A program made the position numbers and the translations under genes. A stretch of DNA of 64,000 nt from Planctomycetota bacterium (GTDB taxonomy: Bacteria > Planctomycetota > UBA1135 > GCA-002686595): contig JAJDET010000366.1 in NCBI GenBank assembly GCA_029259655.1, positions 1 through 64,000 on the forward strand. Reading direction: 5' to 3'. Position 1 is the stretch's first letter. Every line of letters starts with the position of its first letter. Positions 49,104 to 58,697 of the stretch are shown one piece after another. Under the pieces are notes generated by a model that was not told the origin of the DNA, did no database searches, and saw nothing but the letters and a program-made list of their open reading frames with translations.

Positions 49104-49171
49104 GCCGGACTTGAGGTTCTGGCGCGCGCTGATGCGCCAAGTCACGAGAGGTCGACCTGTCGGCCGCGTCT

Positions 49172-49786
49172 CTAGAGGCGCGCCAGGAGGTCCGCGTAGG
49201 CCTCCTCGGCCTTCCACCACGCGCTGTCGCCATCTCCCAGGCAAACGGCTCGCTTGGGGAGGTCCGCCAGGGACTGCAGTCCGCGCACGACCTCCCGGCG
49301 GTCGGCGATCTTCTCGTCGGGGAGGATCCTCAGGCGACCCGACTCGTGACTGCGCACCATGTCTCCGAACAGGAGCACCTCGAGCGGACGCAAGTAGAGC
49401 GCCATCTCGACCGGCGTCTTGCCCCCCGGGAGCTCGTGGACGTCGATCTCGAGCTCGTCGGGGATACCGTCCTGAGCCGTGTACCAGCCGTCGACGTGCG
49501 TGGCCAGCTCGCCGAAGCGCGGGAGCTCCTCGAACGGCGCGTACACCTCGAGTCCCATCTCTTCGGCCAGCTCGGGAGTCGCCCGCACGTGGTCGAAGTT
49601 GGTCACGATCACGTAGCGGGCCCCGCCGTTCGCGTCGAGGACGGCGCGCTCGGCCACGTTGAGCTCCAGCGGGTCGAACAGAACGCCGCCGTCCGGGCGC
49701 GCCCAGAAGAAGGCGTTGAAGTCGATCGCGCGGTCGGGCTGGTAGCGGCCCCAGTAGTGGAGCCCTTCGATGCATGTGCGTTTCAC
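49172..49786 (-). CDS. metallo-beta-lactamase-fold-like protein, degenerate metal site
   Basis: 204 residues from GTG 49786 (another GTG at 49822 would add 12). The order of strands resembles an MBL fold: FNAFFWARPDGGVLFDPL at the start, a YVIVTNFDHVRATPELAEEMG helix where H-x-H-x-D-H normally sits, VLLFGDMVRSHESGRL as the Asp-containing strand, and VCLGDGDSAWW near the end. The usual histidine motif is reduced to NFDHVR, so a binuclear zinc site is unlikely as such. Function unknown. Divergent from the GT39-like gene. Confidence 0.75.
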   Translation of the reverse strand: MKRTCIEGLHYWGRYQPDRAIDFNAFFWARPDGGVLFDPLELNVAERAVLDANGGARYVIVTNFDHVRATPELAEEMGLEVYAPFEELPRFGELATHVDGWYTAQDGIPDELEIDVHELPGGKTPVEMALYLRPLEVLLFGDMVRSHESGRLRILPDEKIADRREVVRGLQSLADLPKRAVCLGDGDSAWWKAEEAYADLLARL

Positions 49787-49845
49787 GGCGGGGGAGGTTA
49801 TCACGCCGACGCGCCGACGCACGCGTTCCCGTCGGTCGCGCTAGC

Positions 49846-51408
49846 ATGCGCGGCGTGCGCCCCGAGACCCGCTCCTCGCCGCCCGGTCGAGAGTCCTACC
49901 TCCTGATGTGGCTGGTCTGGGCCCTGGGCGTGGCGTGCGCAGTCCTCTCGATCGTCCTGGTGGTCGAGACGGTTCAGACCATGGCGGTGCGGACCGGAAG
50001 TCCCCTGGTCTACGACCGCCTCGGAGGGTCGATCGTCGACCACTGCATTCGCATCCGCCAGGGGCTCCCGATCTATGCCGAGCCCGACGACCGCTTCGTC
50101 GCGATCGTCTACACGCCGCTCTACTACGTCCTCGCGGCAGGGGTCATGTCCGTCGTGGGCGAGGGCGTCTTCGCCTGCCGGCTCACGTCCGTGCTCCTGA
50201 TCGGAGGGTCGCTCGCGGTCGCCGTCGCCCTCGTCCGGCTCACGACCCGCCGTGTCGGGTGGGCGCTCTTCGCGCTGCCGATCGCGGCCGCCGGTTACCC
50301 GATCTGCGCCTTCTTCTACGACTCGCCCAGGACCGACCAGGCGAGCACGCTCATGGTGCTCCTCGCGATCTGGACGGCGGCTCGTTTCGCGGGACTCAGG
50401 AGCGGGGTCGCCCTGGGAGTCCTCCTCGGCCTCGCGTACTTCAGCAAGCAGAGCACGCTCGCGTTCTCGGCGATCTTCCTCCTCGGCCTCCTGTTCCTCG
50501 ATCACCGGCGAGCACTCCTGGCCGGCGTCGTGTTCGGCGTCGGCACCGGTGCCGCGGTGGGTCTGATGACCTGGATCTCGGACGGCTGGTTCTGGACGTA
50601 CTGCGTGTACCTCACCACGCAGCACGAGATGCCGATGCAGCGCGCACTCGCGGCTCTTCGGGACGATTGGGGCACGGCCTTCCTCATCCCGGTCCTCGTG
50701 TGCGCGGGCGTCGCCCTCGCTCTGGCCCTCTGCAAGCGAAGGGGCGAACCCGAGCGCAGGACGTTCATCCTGTTGCTGGGCGGCCTGGGCATCGCGGCCT
50801 TCAGCTTCACGTCGCACACGCGGGTCGGGGCGACCTTGAAGGTGCTGATGCCGTTCTGCCTGTTCGCGGCCGCGGCGGTGCCGGCGGGCATGGGCTGGCT
50901 GGAGGGACTGCGGGAGGGACGGGCCTGGCGCTCGTGCGTTCGCCTGCTGGCACTGCTCCTCGTCTCCGGCTACCTGCTCCAGCACCGGTTCGATCCGGAA
51001 GACGCGCTCACGTCTCCGAGGGCGCTGGTGCTCTGGGACGAGCTGAAGGTGGAGGTCGAGCGGTACGCGAGGAAGGGCCAGGTCTGGGTCGGACCGTGGG
51101 GCTACTTCACGACTCCCATGGAAGGGCAGGGCATGCGGCCGGAGCAGGTCGCCCTCGAGGACTACCTGGGGATTCACGGTCACTCGACCGGCCTGCCGTT
51201 GCCGCCCGCGCTGGTCGAAGCGATCCGCGAGCAGCGCTTCGTCGCGATCATCTGGCACGTGTATGGCGGCAACGACCGGCTGCACCAGCTCCTGAAGGAG
51301 CACTACGCCCCCACCGGCAAGCCCCTGAACACGCACGTGGGGATCGTCAGGAGGAAGATGGTCGTTCGGGCGTGGGAGCCTCGCCCGCGACCGGGAACGG
51401 ACGGCTGA
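49846..51408 (+). CDS. GT39-like polytopic glycosyltransferase
   Basis: 520 residues with about ten membrane helices between residues 15 and 390 and a 130-residue soluble C-terminal part. The first loop carries GLPIYAEPDDRFVAIVYTPLYY, similar in position to the acidic catalytic loop of ArnT/RgtA/PMT-type enzymes that use polyprenyl-phosphate sugars; FFYDSPRTDQAS in the next loop also fits. Likely transfers a sugar on the outer face of the inner membrane. ATG at 49846. It stands at the upstream end of the polysaccharide locus, 111 bp before the GT9-like gene. Family assigned from layout, so the subclass is uncertain. Confidence 0.8.
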   Translation: MRGVRPETRSSPPGRESYLLMWLVWALGVACAVLSIVLVVETVQTMAVRTGSPLVYDRLGGSIVDHCIRIRQGLPIYAEPDDRFVAIVYTPLYYVLAAGVMSVVGEGVFACRLTSVLLIGGSLAVAVALVRLTTRRVGWALFALPIAAAGYPICAFFYDSPRTDQASTLMVLLAIWTAARFAGLRSGVALGVLLGLAYFSKQSTLAFSAIFLLGLLFLDHRRALLAGVVFGVGTGAAVGLMTWISDGWFWTYCVYLTTQHEMPMQRALAALRDDWGTAFLIPVLVCAGVALALALCKRRGEPERRTFILLLGGLGIAAFSFTSHTRVGATLKVLMPFCLFAAAAVPAGMGWLEGLREGRAWRSCVRLLALLLVSGYLLQHRFDPEDALTSPRALVLWDELKVEVERYARKGQVWVGPWGYFTTPMEGQGMRPEQVALEDYLGIHGHSTGLPLPPALVEAIREQRFVAIIWHVYGGNDRLHQLLKEHYAPTGKPLNTHVGIVRRKMVVRAWEPRPRPGTDG

Positions 51409-51519
51409 CGGGCGGAAGCCCTCCATCAGGAGGCGAATCCGGTCGACGAGAGGGGCGTGAGGTCTCTTCCTCCTGAGAGCCCGGACCGGGCTGCCGGGGC
51501 GACCTTCGGCGGGACGAAC

Positions 51520-52656
51520 ATGCTCCTCGGAGCGCTGGCGCGCGCGGCGTGGCCCGGCCGCCCGCCGGAGCAACCCGAACGGGTCTGTCTGTGGCGTACC
51601 GGCAACGTCGGGGACCTCGTGTGCGCGCTCCCGGTGCTTGCCGCCGCGCGCGTGCGGTGGCCCGAGGCGCAGCTAACCCTGCTCACGTCGCCCGGTGCGC
51701 GCGGCGCGCCCGGCGCGCGCGAGCTCCTCGCGGACGCGACCTGGATCGACGACCTCAGCGTCTATCACCCCGACGAGGTCTCCTGGAGGGCGTTCGCGCG
51801 CGAGCTGCGCGATCGCCGCTTCGACGTCGTGCTGCGATTCCCGCAGAACCGGACCTCTGCGCGCCGCGAGCTCCGCGACCTCGCCTTCCTGCGCTCGGCG
51901 GTCCGTCCGGGATGGGCGCGCGGGTTCGCCGTGGGAGGCCTGACTTGGATCTCACGCGGTCTCGGCGCCCGGTACGCCCACGGCCGGACGCTCGAGCACG
52001 AGTCGCGACGCCTCCTCGATCTCCACGAGGAGGCCGGCGGACCGGTCCGCCGGCCCGAGTTTCCGCTCCCGATCGGCGGTGCGGTTGCCGAGCGCGCGGA
52101 ACACCTCTTCGCCGAACACGGCCTCGGCCGCGGTCCGCTGCTCTGCATCGCGCCGGGGGCCAAGCGCGCGACGAACCGCTGGCCCGCCGAGCGCTTCGGC
52201 GCCGTCGCCCGGAGCTGGCTGGCCAACGGAGATCCGGTGGTCCTGCTCGGGGGGGCCGGAGATCGACCGCTCGCCGAACGCGTCCTGGAGGTCGCCGGCG
52301 AAGGTCTGGTCGACCTCTGCGGCGAGAGCCCGCTCACCCTGTCGGCGGCGATCCTCGCACGCGCGAGCGTGTGCGTCGCGAACGACAGCGGGTGCATGCA
52401 CCTGGCAGCGGCCGTCGGGACGCCGTGCGTGATCCCGTTCTCCGCACGCGACGCGACGGGACGCTGGCATCCCTTCGAACCGGATGGGGAGACCACGAGG
52501 CACGCGGTGATCCGGCGCTCCCCGCCCTGCTCGCCGTGCTGGCTCGAGACCTGTCCCCACGACAACGCCTGCCTGATCGACATCGAGACCGAGGAGGTCC
52601 TGCGCTCGGCCCGGGAGCACGCCCGGCGCCTCTCCTCGCCCGCGGTCGCAATATGA
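51520..52656 (+). CDS. GT9 (heptosyltransferase-like) glycosyltransferase
   Basis: 378 residues with the two Rossmann halves of GT9: WRTGNVGDLVCALPVLAAAR at the N-terminus, APGAKRATNRWPAERFGAV opening the second half, and CVANDSGCMHLAAAVGTPCV as the sugar-nucleotide-binding motif. A Cys-rich stretch near the end (RRSPPCSPCWLETCPHDNAC) is common in ADP-heptose:LPS transferases. ATG at 51520 (a GTG at 51457 is an alternative). Acts in the cytoplasm on LPS core or a related glycan. The next gene starts after 172 bp with no gene between. Confidence 0.92.
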   Translation: MLLGALARAAWPGRPPEQPERVCLWRTGNVGDLVCALPVLAAARVRWPEAQLTLLTSPGARGAPGARELLADATWIDDLSVYHPDEVSWRAFARELRDRRFDVVLRFPQNRTSARRELRDLAFLRSAVRPGWARGFAVGGLTWISRGLGARYAHGRTLEHESRRLLDLHEEAGGPVRRPEFPLPIGGAVAERAEHLFAEHGLGRGPLLCIAPGAKRATNRWPAERFGAVARSWLANGDPVVLLGGAGDRPLAERVLEVAGEGLVDLCGESPLTLSAAILARASVCVANDSGCMHLAAAVGTPCVIPFSARDATGRWHPFEPDGETTRHAVIRRSPPCSPCWLETCPHDNACLIDIETEEVLRSAREHARRLSSPAVAI

Positions 52657-52828
52657 GCTTTCCTACGCGTCGCTGCGATCAGGGGGATGCGAGGCACGAG
52701 TCAGGCCTCCCGAGGCTCCGCGCGCGATTGTCCCGGAAGGTCCTTCGCCTTCCTGTCGATAAGTCCGGCTGGGCCCGACTCCGCGGGCTCCCTCGTCCCC
52801 CCAACCGCATCCGGAGAGATCGCTCGAG

Positions 52829-53590
52829 ATGGAAGGAGCAGTGAGAACCCGTGCCGTCGGAGGGTTCCTCCGGTGGCACCGCCAAGCGTGGCTCCTGTAC
52901 GGAGGTCTCGCGGTATGCACCGCGATCTCGGCGTGCAAGGCACCGCCGCTCGTGGAGGGGACCGTTCCGCCCTCGACCATCGTGAGCGACCTGGACTGGG
53001 GCGCGTACACGCTCGGTGCCGGGGACGTGGTCTCCGTGGTGGTCTTCCGCCACCCCGAGTTCTCCACGCCCGAACGCGGTGAGCGGATCGACGGAGTCGG
53101 AAGCGTGAGCCTGCCGCTCGTCGGCCCGGTGTCGGTCGGCGGCGCGACGACCGACGAGGCTCGCACGGTGATCGCCGAGCGGCTCGCCGAGTACCTCGTC
53201 GATCCCGCCGTGAGCGTCTCGGTCGTGAGCTACGGGGCGCGGCGCATCTACGTGTTCGGCGAAGTCGGGAGCCCCGGAGCGTTCCCCCTCGACCGACCGA
53301 TCAACGCACTGCAGGCACTCTCGCTGGGCGGCGGGTTCCGCGAAGGAGCCGACCGTGAAAAGGTCGCCCTCCTGCGCGCCTCGAACGACGACCTCGAGGT
53401 GCACTACTTCAACGCGGCCACGCCGGGCCGCGACGGCCTGGTCGCAGTTCAGCCGGGCGACTTCCTCTTCGTGCGTCAGACGGGCGCCGGGACCTTCCGC
53501 GAGCAGGTCGTGCCCTACGCAGCGACGCTCGCGCCGATCATCGGATCTCTCACCAACTTGCTCGTGATCTCCGACGCGCTGGACGACTGA
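52829..53590 (+). CDS. polysaccharide export lipoprotein (Wza-like)
   Basis: 253 residues. Lipobox AISAC (Cys36) after a longer-than-usual basic N-terminus. The poly_export domain (about 58-135, YTLGAGDVVSVVVFRHPEF) is followed by one SLBB-like domain (RRIYVFGEVGSPGAFPLDRP, about 150-225) and a short hydrophobic C-terminal segment. One SLBB domain and no long amphipathic helix make it shorter than E. coli Wza (about 380 residues). Forms the outer-membrane or periplasmic export channel with the kinase encoded next (3-bp gap). Confidence 0.93.
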   Translation: MEGAVRTRAVGGFLRWHRQAWLLYGGLAVCTAISACKAPPLVEGTVPPSTIVSDLDWGAYTLGAGDVVSVVVFRHPEFSTPERGERIDGVGSVSLPLVGPVSVGGATTDEARTVIAERLAEYLVDPAVSVSVVSYGARRIYVFGEVGSPGAFPLDRPINALQALSLGGGFREGADREKVALLRASNDDLEVHYFNAATPGRDGLVAVQPGDFLFVRQTGAGTFREQVVPYAATLAPIIGSLTNLLVISDALDD

Positions 53591-53593
53591 GAC

Positions 53594-56413
53594 ATGTCCG
53601 AAGGAAGCGCAGAACACGACGGCATTCGCATCGAGGAGATCGTGGGCCTCCTCCGCCGGCGGTCTCGGACCGTCGCGCTCACGGCCGCCATCGTCTTCAT
53701 GGCGATGTTCGCCTGGGTGGAGACCCGGATCCCGGTCTACCGCGCCTCGGCCACGGTCTTGATCGATCGCGATCAGGGCCAGAGCGGACTGCTCTCGGAG
53801 CTGGCGTCGATCGGCTCCGCTCCCGCCGCCGCCAGCGAGATCGCCATCCTCACCTCGCGCTCGATCGCGGAACAGGTCGTGCGCGGAGCCGGCGAAGACG
53901 AGGTCGGGCACCCCGGCGTGCCCGGGTTCGATCGACATCTCGGCCTCGCGACGACCGTCGAGGACCAGCAACTCCGCCCCCTCTCGACCTTGTGGGCGAG
54001 GTTGTTCGGCGATTCGTCGTCGAGCGGGAGACTCCACGCGCACGTGGACGAAGCGGGGCCGGGGGCGCCGAGCTCCGTTCTCGTGGGTTTCCCTGCGCCC
54101 AATCGCGTGCGCCTCTCCGAGCCGGGATTCCTCGAACCGCTGGGCATCGGCGCCGCGTCCGAGCTGTTCGAGCTCGAGCCCGACCAGCCGCTCGAGTACC
54201 GCGGGCTCGTCCTGCGACTTCACGTCGAGGGAGACGTGAGCGGTCGCGAGTTCCTGATCCAGCACGTCTCGCCGGACACCGCCGTACGCCGGCTCGTCTC
54301 GAATACGCGCGTGATCGAGACCGAGCGGGACTCGGGGGTCGTCCTGGTGACGGTCAGCGATTCGGACCCCGTCCGCGCCGCGCGCACGGCGGACGCGCTG
54401 TGCCTCAACTACTTCGACCTGAGCATCGAGCGCGGGAGCAAGCGTGCGTCGCAGACCGTGACGTTCATCGAGACCCAGCTCGAGGCCCAGATCGCCGAGC
54501 TCGCCGCCGCGGAGAGCGCGGTGGTCGACCTGCGCGCCGATCACCCCGAGACGATCGACATCTCCGCGTCGGCGCAGGTCTTGATCCAGCGGCTCTCGGA
54601 CTTCGAGGTCGAGCGAGTCCACCTGCAACTCGCCTACGCCTCCCTCGAAGAGGCGATCGGCCTGCTCGAGGAAAACGAGCTCGATGCTCTCTCGCGCCTC
54701 GGCAACGAGGTTGCCGACCCCATCTCGCGCGCCTACATCGAGCAGATCAGCACGCTGACGTCCGAGTTCGAGCTGCAGGCGATGAGCGACGGCGGGCCGT
54801 ACAAGCTCTTGCTCCAGACGAAGCTCGAGAAGCTCTCGTCCGATGCCGACGACCTCGCCTCGGAGGCGATGGCGCTGCGCGCGGTCATCGAATCCTACGA
54901 GGCGGGCGATGACGCTGCGCTCGCAGGCCTCACGGGTCGTGAGGACGACGGCTTCGGCGTCGGACCGCTGGTCGCGGGCTATCTCTCGCGGGTCTCCGAC
55001 CTGCGCGCGGAGCAGGCCGAGCTCTCCCAGGTCTACACCGAGGAGTTCCCGCGTATCGCGGAGCTCCGCTCGGTGATCTCCGACCTCGAGGCGAGGGTAC
55101 TCGAGCAACTGAAAGGCCGTCTGGAGGCGCTGCAGAAGCTTCGCGCGGACCGCGCTCGCCTGATCGCGAAGACGCGGACCATCCTCGACGAGTACCCGGG
55201 CGAGGAGCGCGAGAAGATCCGGATCGCGCTCGAGAACATCCGCGCACGGACGATCGAGCACCTGCGGGCGCGCTTCGGCGGCGTCGGCACGAAGAAGAGG
55301 ACCCTCCAGGAGCAGATCGCCCAGATCGAGGAGCGCCTCGGAGAACTGCCGGAGAAGGAGCGCCGTCTGGCGGGTCCGTTGCGCCGGCTCGAGACGCACT
55401 CGGAGATCGTCAAGTTCCTGCTCAAGAGCAAGCAGGACGCGGAGATCGCCCGCGCCGCGACGGTCGCCACGGCCGACTTCATCGACCCCTCGACGCCGCC
55501 GATCCTGCGCTATGCACCGCGCGTGGGATTCACCCTCGCGATGTCGGTCCTGATGGGTTTCGCCCTCGGCATGGGAGTCGCCTACCTGCGCGAACGATTC
55601 AAGGGCAGCGTCCACACCGAGGCCGAGCTCGAGGCGGTCTCCGGACTCCCGGTCCTGGGCGCGATCCCCGACTTCAAGAGCGGACGCTTCAAGAGCCAAG
55701 GTGCAGGCCCGGGTTTCCTCGCCGTGCGCGACGATCCGGAGAGTCCGGTGGCCGAGGCCTATCGTTCGCTGCGCGCGAACCTCCGCTTCGCCCTCGGCGG
55801 CGACCGCGAGATCCGGACGCTCGCCGTGACCTCCTGCGCGCCGGGCGAAGGCAAGTCCACGACGAACGCCGACCTCGCCATCGCCTTCGCGAACGGGAAC
55901 AAGCGTGTGCTCCTGGTCGACGTCGACATGCGCAAGCCGACGGTTCACCGGAACTTCGGAGTGGATCGGGAGCCGGGACTCGCCGACATCCTGGTCGACG
56001 ACGTCGATTGGCGCCAGTGCGTCTGCCCCACGACGGTGCCCGACCTCGACGTCTTGCCGGCCGGCTTCCACCGCGGCAAGCCCGGCGACCTGCTCGCGCG
56101 CCCGGAGATCGGAACGCTGGTGGACACACTCGCGGACAACTACGACGTGGTCGTCTTCGACCTGCCCCCGGCGCTCGTCGTCGCGGACGTCGAGATCTTC
56201 GCTCACAAGCTCGACGCGATGCTGCTCCTCTACCGCGCCGACGGCGCCGCGCGGGAGGCGATTCAATCGGCGGCATCCCGGCTGCGCCAGACGGGATCGA
56301 ACCTCGTCGGCTGTGTGCTCAACGCCGTTCGCCCGTCTCACGGACGGAGCAGCGCGTACTACAGCTACTACGACTACGGCTCCTCGGACTCCCGCTACCG
56401 GAAGGGTGCATGA
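53594..56413 (+). CDS. Wzz/Wzc-type chain-length determinant and BY-kinase
   Basis: 939 residues. Wzz domain with membrane helix 1 (about 29-47) and helix 2 (about 637-658); a long periplasmic coiled coil lies between. The cytoplasmic part is a bacterial tyrosine kinase: Walker A APGEGKSTT (Lys about 753), Walker A' (LLVDVDMRKPTVH) and Walker B (VVVFDLPPALVV). The C-terminus has a Tyr cluster with six Tyr in the last 18 residues (922-935), the usual autophosphorylation tail. Controls polymer length and export with the Wza-like protein. Its stop overlaps the next glycosyltransferase start (ATGA). ATG at 53594. Confidence 0.95.
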   Translation: MSEGSAEHDGIRIEEIVGLLRRRSRTVALTAAIVFMAMFAWVETRIPVYRASATVLIDRDQGQSGLLSELASIGSAPAAASEIAILTSRSIAEQVVRGAGEDEVGHPGVPGFDRHLGLATTVEDQQLRPLSTLWARLFGDSSSSGRLHAHVDEAGPGAPSSVLVGFPAPNRVRLSEPGFLEPLGIGAASELFELEPDQPLEYRGLVLRLHVEGDVSGREFLIQHVSPDTAVRRLVSNTRVIETERDSGVVLVTVSDSDPVRAARTADALCLNYFDLSIERGSKRASQTVTFIETQLEAQIAELAAAESAVVDLRADHPETIDISASAQVLIQRLSDFEVERVHLQLAYASLEEAIGLLEENELDALSRLGNEVADPISRAYIEQISTLTSEFELQAMSDGGPYKLLLQTKLEKLSSDADDLASEAMALRAVIESYEAGDDAALAGLTGREDDGFGVGPLVAGYLSRVSDLRAEQAELSQVYTEEFPRIAELRSVISDLEARVLEQLKGRLEALQKLRADRARLIAKTRTILDEYPGEEREKIRIALENIRARTIEHLRARFGGVGTKKRTLQEQIAQIEERLGELPEKERRLAGPLRRLETHSEIVKFLLKSKQDAEIARAATVATADFIDPSTPPILRYAPRVGFTLAMSVLMGFALGMGVAYLRERFKGSVHTEAELEAVSGLPVLGAIPDFKSGRFKSQGAGPGFLAVRDDPESPVAEAYRSLRANLRFALGGDREIRTLAVTSCAPGEGKSTTNADLAIAFANGNKRVLLVDVDMRKPTVHRNFGVDREPGLADILVDDVDWRQCVCPTTVPDLDVLPAGFHRGKPGDLLARPEIGTLVDTLADNYDVVVFDLPPALVVADVEIFAHKLDAMLLLYRADGAAREAIQSAASRLRQTGSNLVGCVLNAVRPSHGRSSAYYSYYDYGSSDSRYRKGA

Positions 56414-57603
56414 GCGGCGCGGTCCACAGGCTGGCGTACCTGGTCTCGCACCCGATCCAGTACCAGGCCCCGCTCTTGCGGCATCTCGCCGCGCAGCCGG
56501 ACCTCGACCTCGAGGTCCTTTTCCTGAGCGACGTGTCGGCCGGTCGTCACACCGATCGCGGCTTCGGGACCGAGGTCGAGTGGGACGTCCCCCTGCTCGA
56601 CGGCTACGCCCACGTGTTCCTCGACTCGTGGTACCGGACGAGCCGCATCAACTTCGCGGAACCGCTCGTGCGCGGACTTCGCCGGCACCTCGCCGAGGGG
56701 GAGTTCGACGCCCTGTGGGTCCACGGCTGGTACCACCAGGTCAACCTGCGTGCCATGAGCACGGCGCGAGAGCTCGGCATGCGCGTGCTCTTGCGCGGTG
56801 AGTCCTTCGTTCGCGGCAGGCGCTCGCGCGTGAGGGATGCGCTTCAGCGGCGGGTCCTCGGACTCGCCGATGCCTACCTCGCGATCGGCTCGCTAAACCA
56901 CCGGTTCTACCGGTACCACGGCATCGGGACGGAACACATCTTCGACGTGCCCTACGCCGTCGACAACGCCTTCTTCCGCGAGCGCGCGCTCGCCGCGTCG
57001 AGGACGCGCGAAGAGCTGCGCTCGGAGCTCGACCTCGAGCCCGGTCGACCCGTCGTGCTCTACGCCGCGAAGCTGCTGCGGCACAAGCGGCCGGACGACC
57101 TCCTGCGCGCGTACGAGGAGATCTCCCCCGGCGGACGCGAGCCCGATCCCTATCTGCTCTTCGTCGGCGACGGACCCGAGCGCCAGCGCCTGGAGACCCG
57201 CGCGGCGTCGAACGGTTGGAGCTCCATCCGCTTCCTCGGGTTCAAGAACCAGACGGAGCTGCCTCGCCTCTACGACCTGTGCGACGTCTTCGTGCTGCCC
57301 TCCGACCACGAGCCCTGGGGTCTCGTGGTGAACGAGGTGATGAACGCGGGACGGCCCGTGATCACCACGGACTGCGTCGGCGCCTCGATGGACCTGATCA
57401 CAGAGGGCGTCAACGGTTTCACGGTCCCGGTCGGCGACACCGCCTCGCTCGCGGAACGGCTGCGTGAGGTCCTGTCCGACGACGTGCTCAGGAAAGCCAT
57501 GGGTCGAGCGTCGCTCGAAATGATCAGTGACTGGGACTTCGCCCGCGACTACCGAGGCCTCGCGAGCGCGCTCGGAAACGAACAGAGGAAGCTCGCGGCA
57601 TGA
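56410..57603 (+). CDS. GT4 family glycosyltransferase
   Basis: 397 residues with GT-B fold. N-terminal half LAYLVSHPIQYQAPLLRHLA; C-terminal half VVLYAAKLLRHKRPDDLLRAY, LFVGDGPERQRLE and the E-x7-E nucleotide-sugar motif in PSDHEPWGLVVNEVMNAGRPV. Cytoplasmic enzyme adding one sugar to the lipid-linked repeat. ATG overlaps the Wzc stop and its own stop overlaps the next start, so it belongs to one translationally coupled series. Confidence 0.94.
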   Translation: MSGAVHRLAYLVSHPIQYQAPLLRHLAAQPDLDLEVLFLSDVSAGRHTDRGFGTEVEWDVPLLDGYAHVFLDSWYRTSRINFAEPLVRGLRRHLAEGEFDALWVHGWYHQVNLRAMSTARELGMRVLLRGESFVRGRRSRVRDALQRRVLGLADAYLAIGSLNHRFYRYHGIGTEHIFDVPYAVDNAFFRERALAASRTREELRSELDLEPGRPVVLYAAKLLRHKRPDDLLRAYEEISPGGREPDPYLLFVGDGPERQRLETRAASNGWSSIRFLGFKNQTELPRLYDLCDVFVLPSDHEPWGLVVNEVMNAGRPVITTDCVGASMDLITEGVNGFTVPVGDTASLAERLREVLSDDVLRKAMGRASLEMISDWDFARDYRGLASALGNEQRKLAA

Positions 57604-58697
57604 CACCCACGGCCGTCACCGGGCGGAGCAGGGCGCGGTCCCGCGTGCTCTCCATCCTGTACGTGGGGTGCCTCGGTCGCTCTTCGCGCAGTTCGATGGT
57701 CATGCGCGCTCTGCGCGAGCTGGGGCACCAGGTCCGCGCGGTCAACTCCGACGCACTCGACGAGCGCGGCGAGCGGCTCTACTTCCGCGACCCGGTGTGG
57801 AAGGTCATGAGCAAGCTCGGCCGGCCGCCCGACCGCGCCGGTCTGAACCGGTCGATACGCCATGCGCTCACACAGGGTCCGGTGGACGTCTTGTGGGTTG
57901 CGAAGTCGCCGTCGCTCCGGCCGGAGACACTGGTCCGGGCGCGCAAGCTCCATCCGCGGTTGCGGATCGTCTTCCATTCGGAGGACGACATGTTCCTCCG
58001 CCACAACCAATCGTCGTGGTTCCGCACGTCCCTTCCGCTCTACGACGTGGTGTTCACGCACAAGAGCCGCAACACCGCCCCGGGAGAGCTGCCCGCTCTG
58101 GGGGCGCAGCGCGTCGTCTTCGTCGACAAGTGCCACGACCGCTACCTGCACCGTCCGGTCGAGGTCACGGGAGCGGATCGCGAGGCGCTCGGTGGTGAAG
58201 TCGGTTTCGTCGGGACCTTCGAGGCCGAGCGGGCCGACGTGATGCTGCGCCTCGCTCAGGCCGGAGTCGGCGTCCGTATCTGGGGCGATCACTGGAAGAA
58301 ATGGCGCGGCCGCCACCCGCTTCTGAATGTCGAGGGGCGGGCGCTGTCGGCGGACGAATACGCGCGCTCGATCTGCGCGACCGACGTGAACCTCGGTTTC
58401 CTCCGGAAGCAGAACCGGGACCTGCAGACGGGGCGGAGCGTGGAGATTCCGGCCTGCGGGGGCTTCATGCTCGCCGAGCGCACGGACGAGCACCTGAACC
58501 TCTTCCTGGAGGGGGTCGAGGCCGAGTTCTTCGACGACTTCGAGGAGTGCCTGGGCAAGACGAGGTTCTACGTCGAGAACGCCGCGGAACGCCGCCGCAT
58601 CGCTGCCGCGGGGCTCGAGCGCTGCATGTCCGGAAGGTACAGCTTCCACGACAGGTTGACCGAAATGCTGCGCGTCGCGCGCGGGGACGAGAAGTGA
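57600..58697 (+). CDS. CgeB-like glycosyltransferase
   Basis: 365 residues. Start motif ILYVGCLGRSSRSSMVMRAL; C-terminal block LNVEGRALSADEYARSI then GRSVEIPACGGFMLAERTDEH, the pattern of CgeB/glycosyl_trans_1_2 spore-maturation-type transferases. A central HSEDDMFLRHNQSSWF probably lines the active site. Cytoplasmic. ATGA overlaps at both ends tie it to its neighbours. Confidence 0.88.
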   Translation: MTPTAVTGRSRARSRVLSILYVGCLGRSSRSSMVMRALRELGHQVRAVNSDALDERGERLYFRDPVWKVMSKLGRPPDRAGLNRSIRHALTQGPVDVLWVAKSPSLRPETLVRARKLHPRLRIVFHSEDDMFLRHNQSSWFRTSLPLYDVVFTHKSRNTAPGELPALGAQRVVFVDKCHDRYLHRPVEVTGADREALGGEVGFVGTFEAERADVMLRLAQAGVGVRIWGDHWKKWRGRHPLLNVEGRALSADEYARSICATDVNLGFLRKQNRDLQTGRSVEIPACGGFMLAERTDEHLNLFLEGVEAEFFDDFEECLGKTRFYVENAAERRRIAAAGLERCMSGRYSFHDRLTEMLRVARGDEK

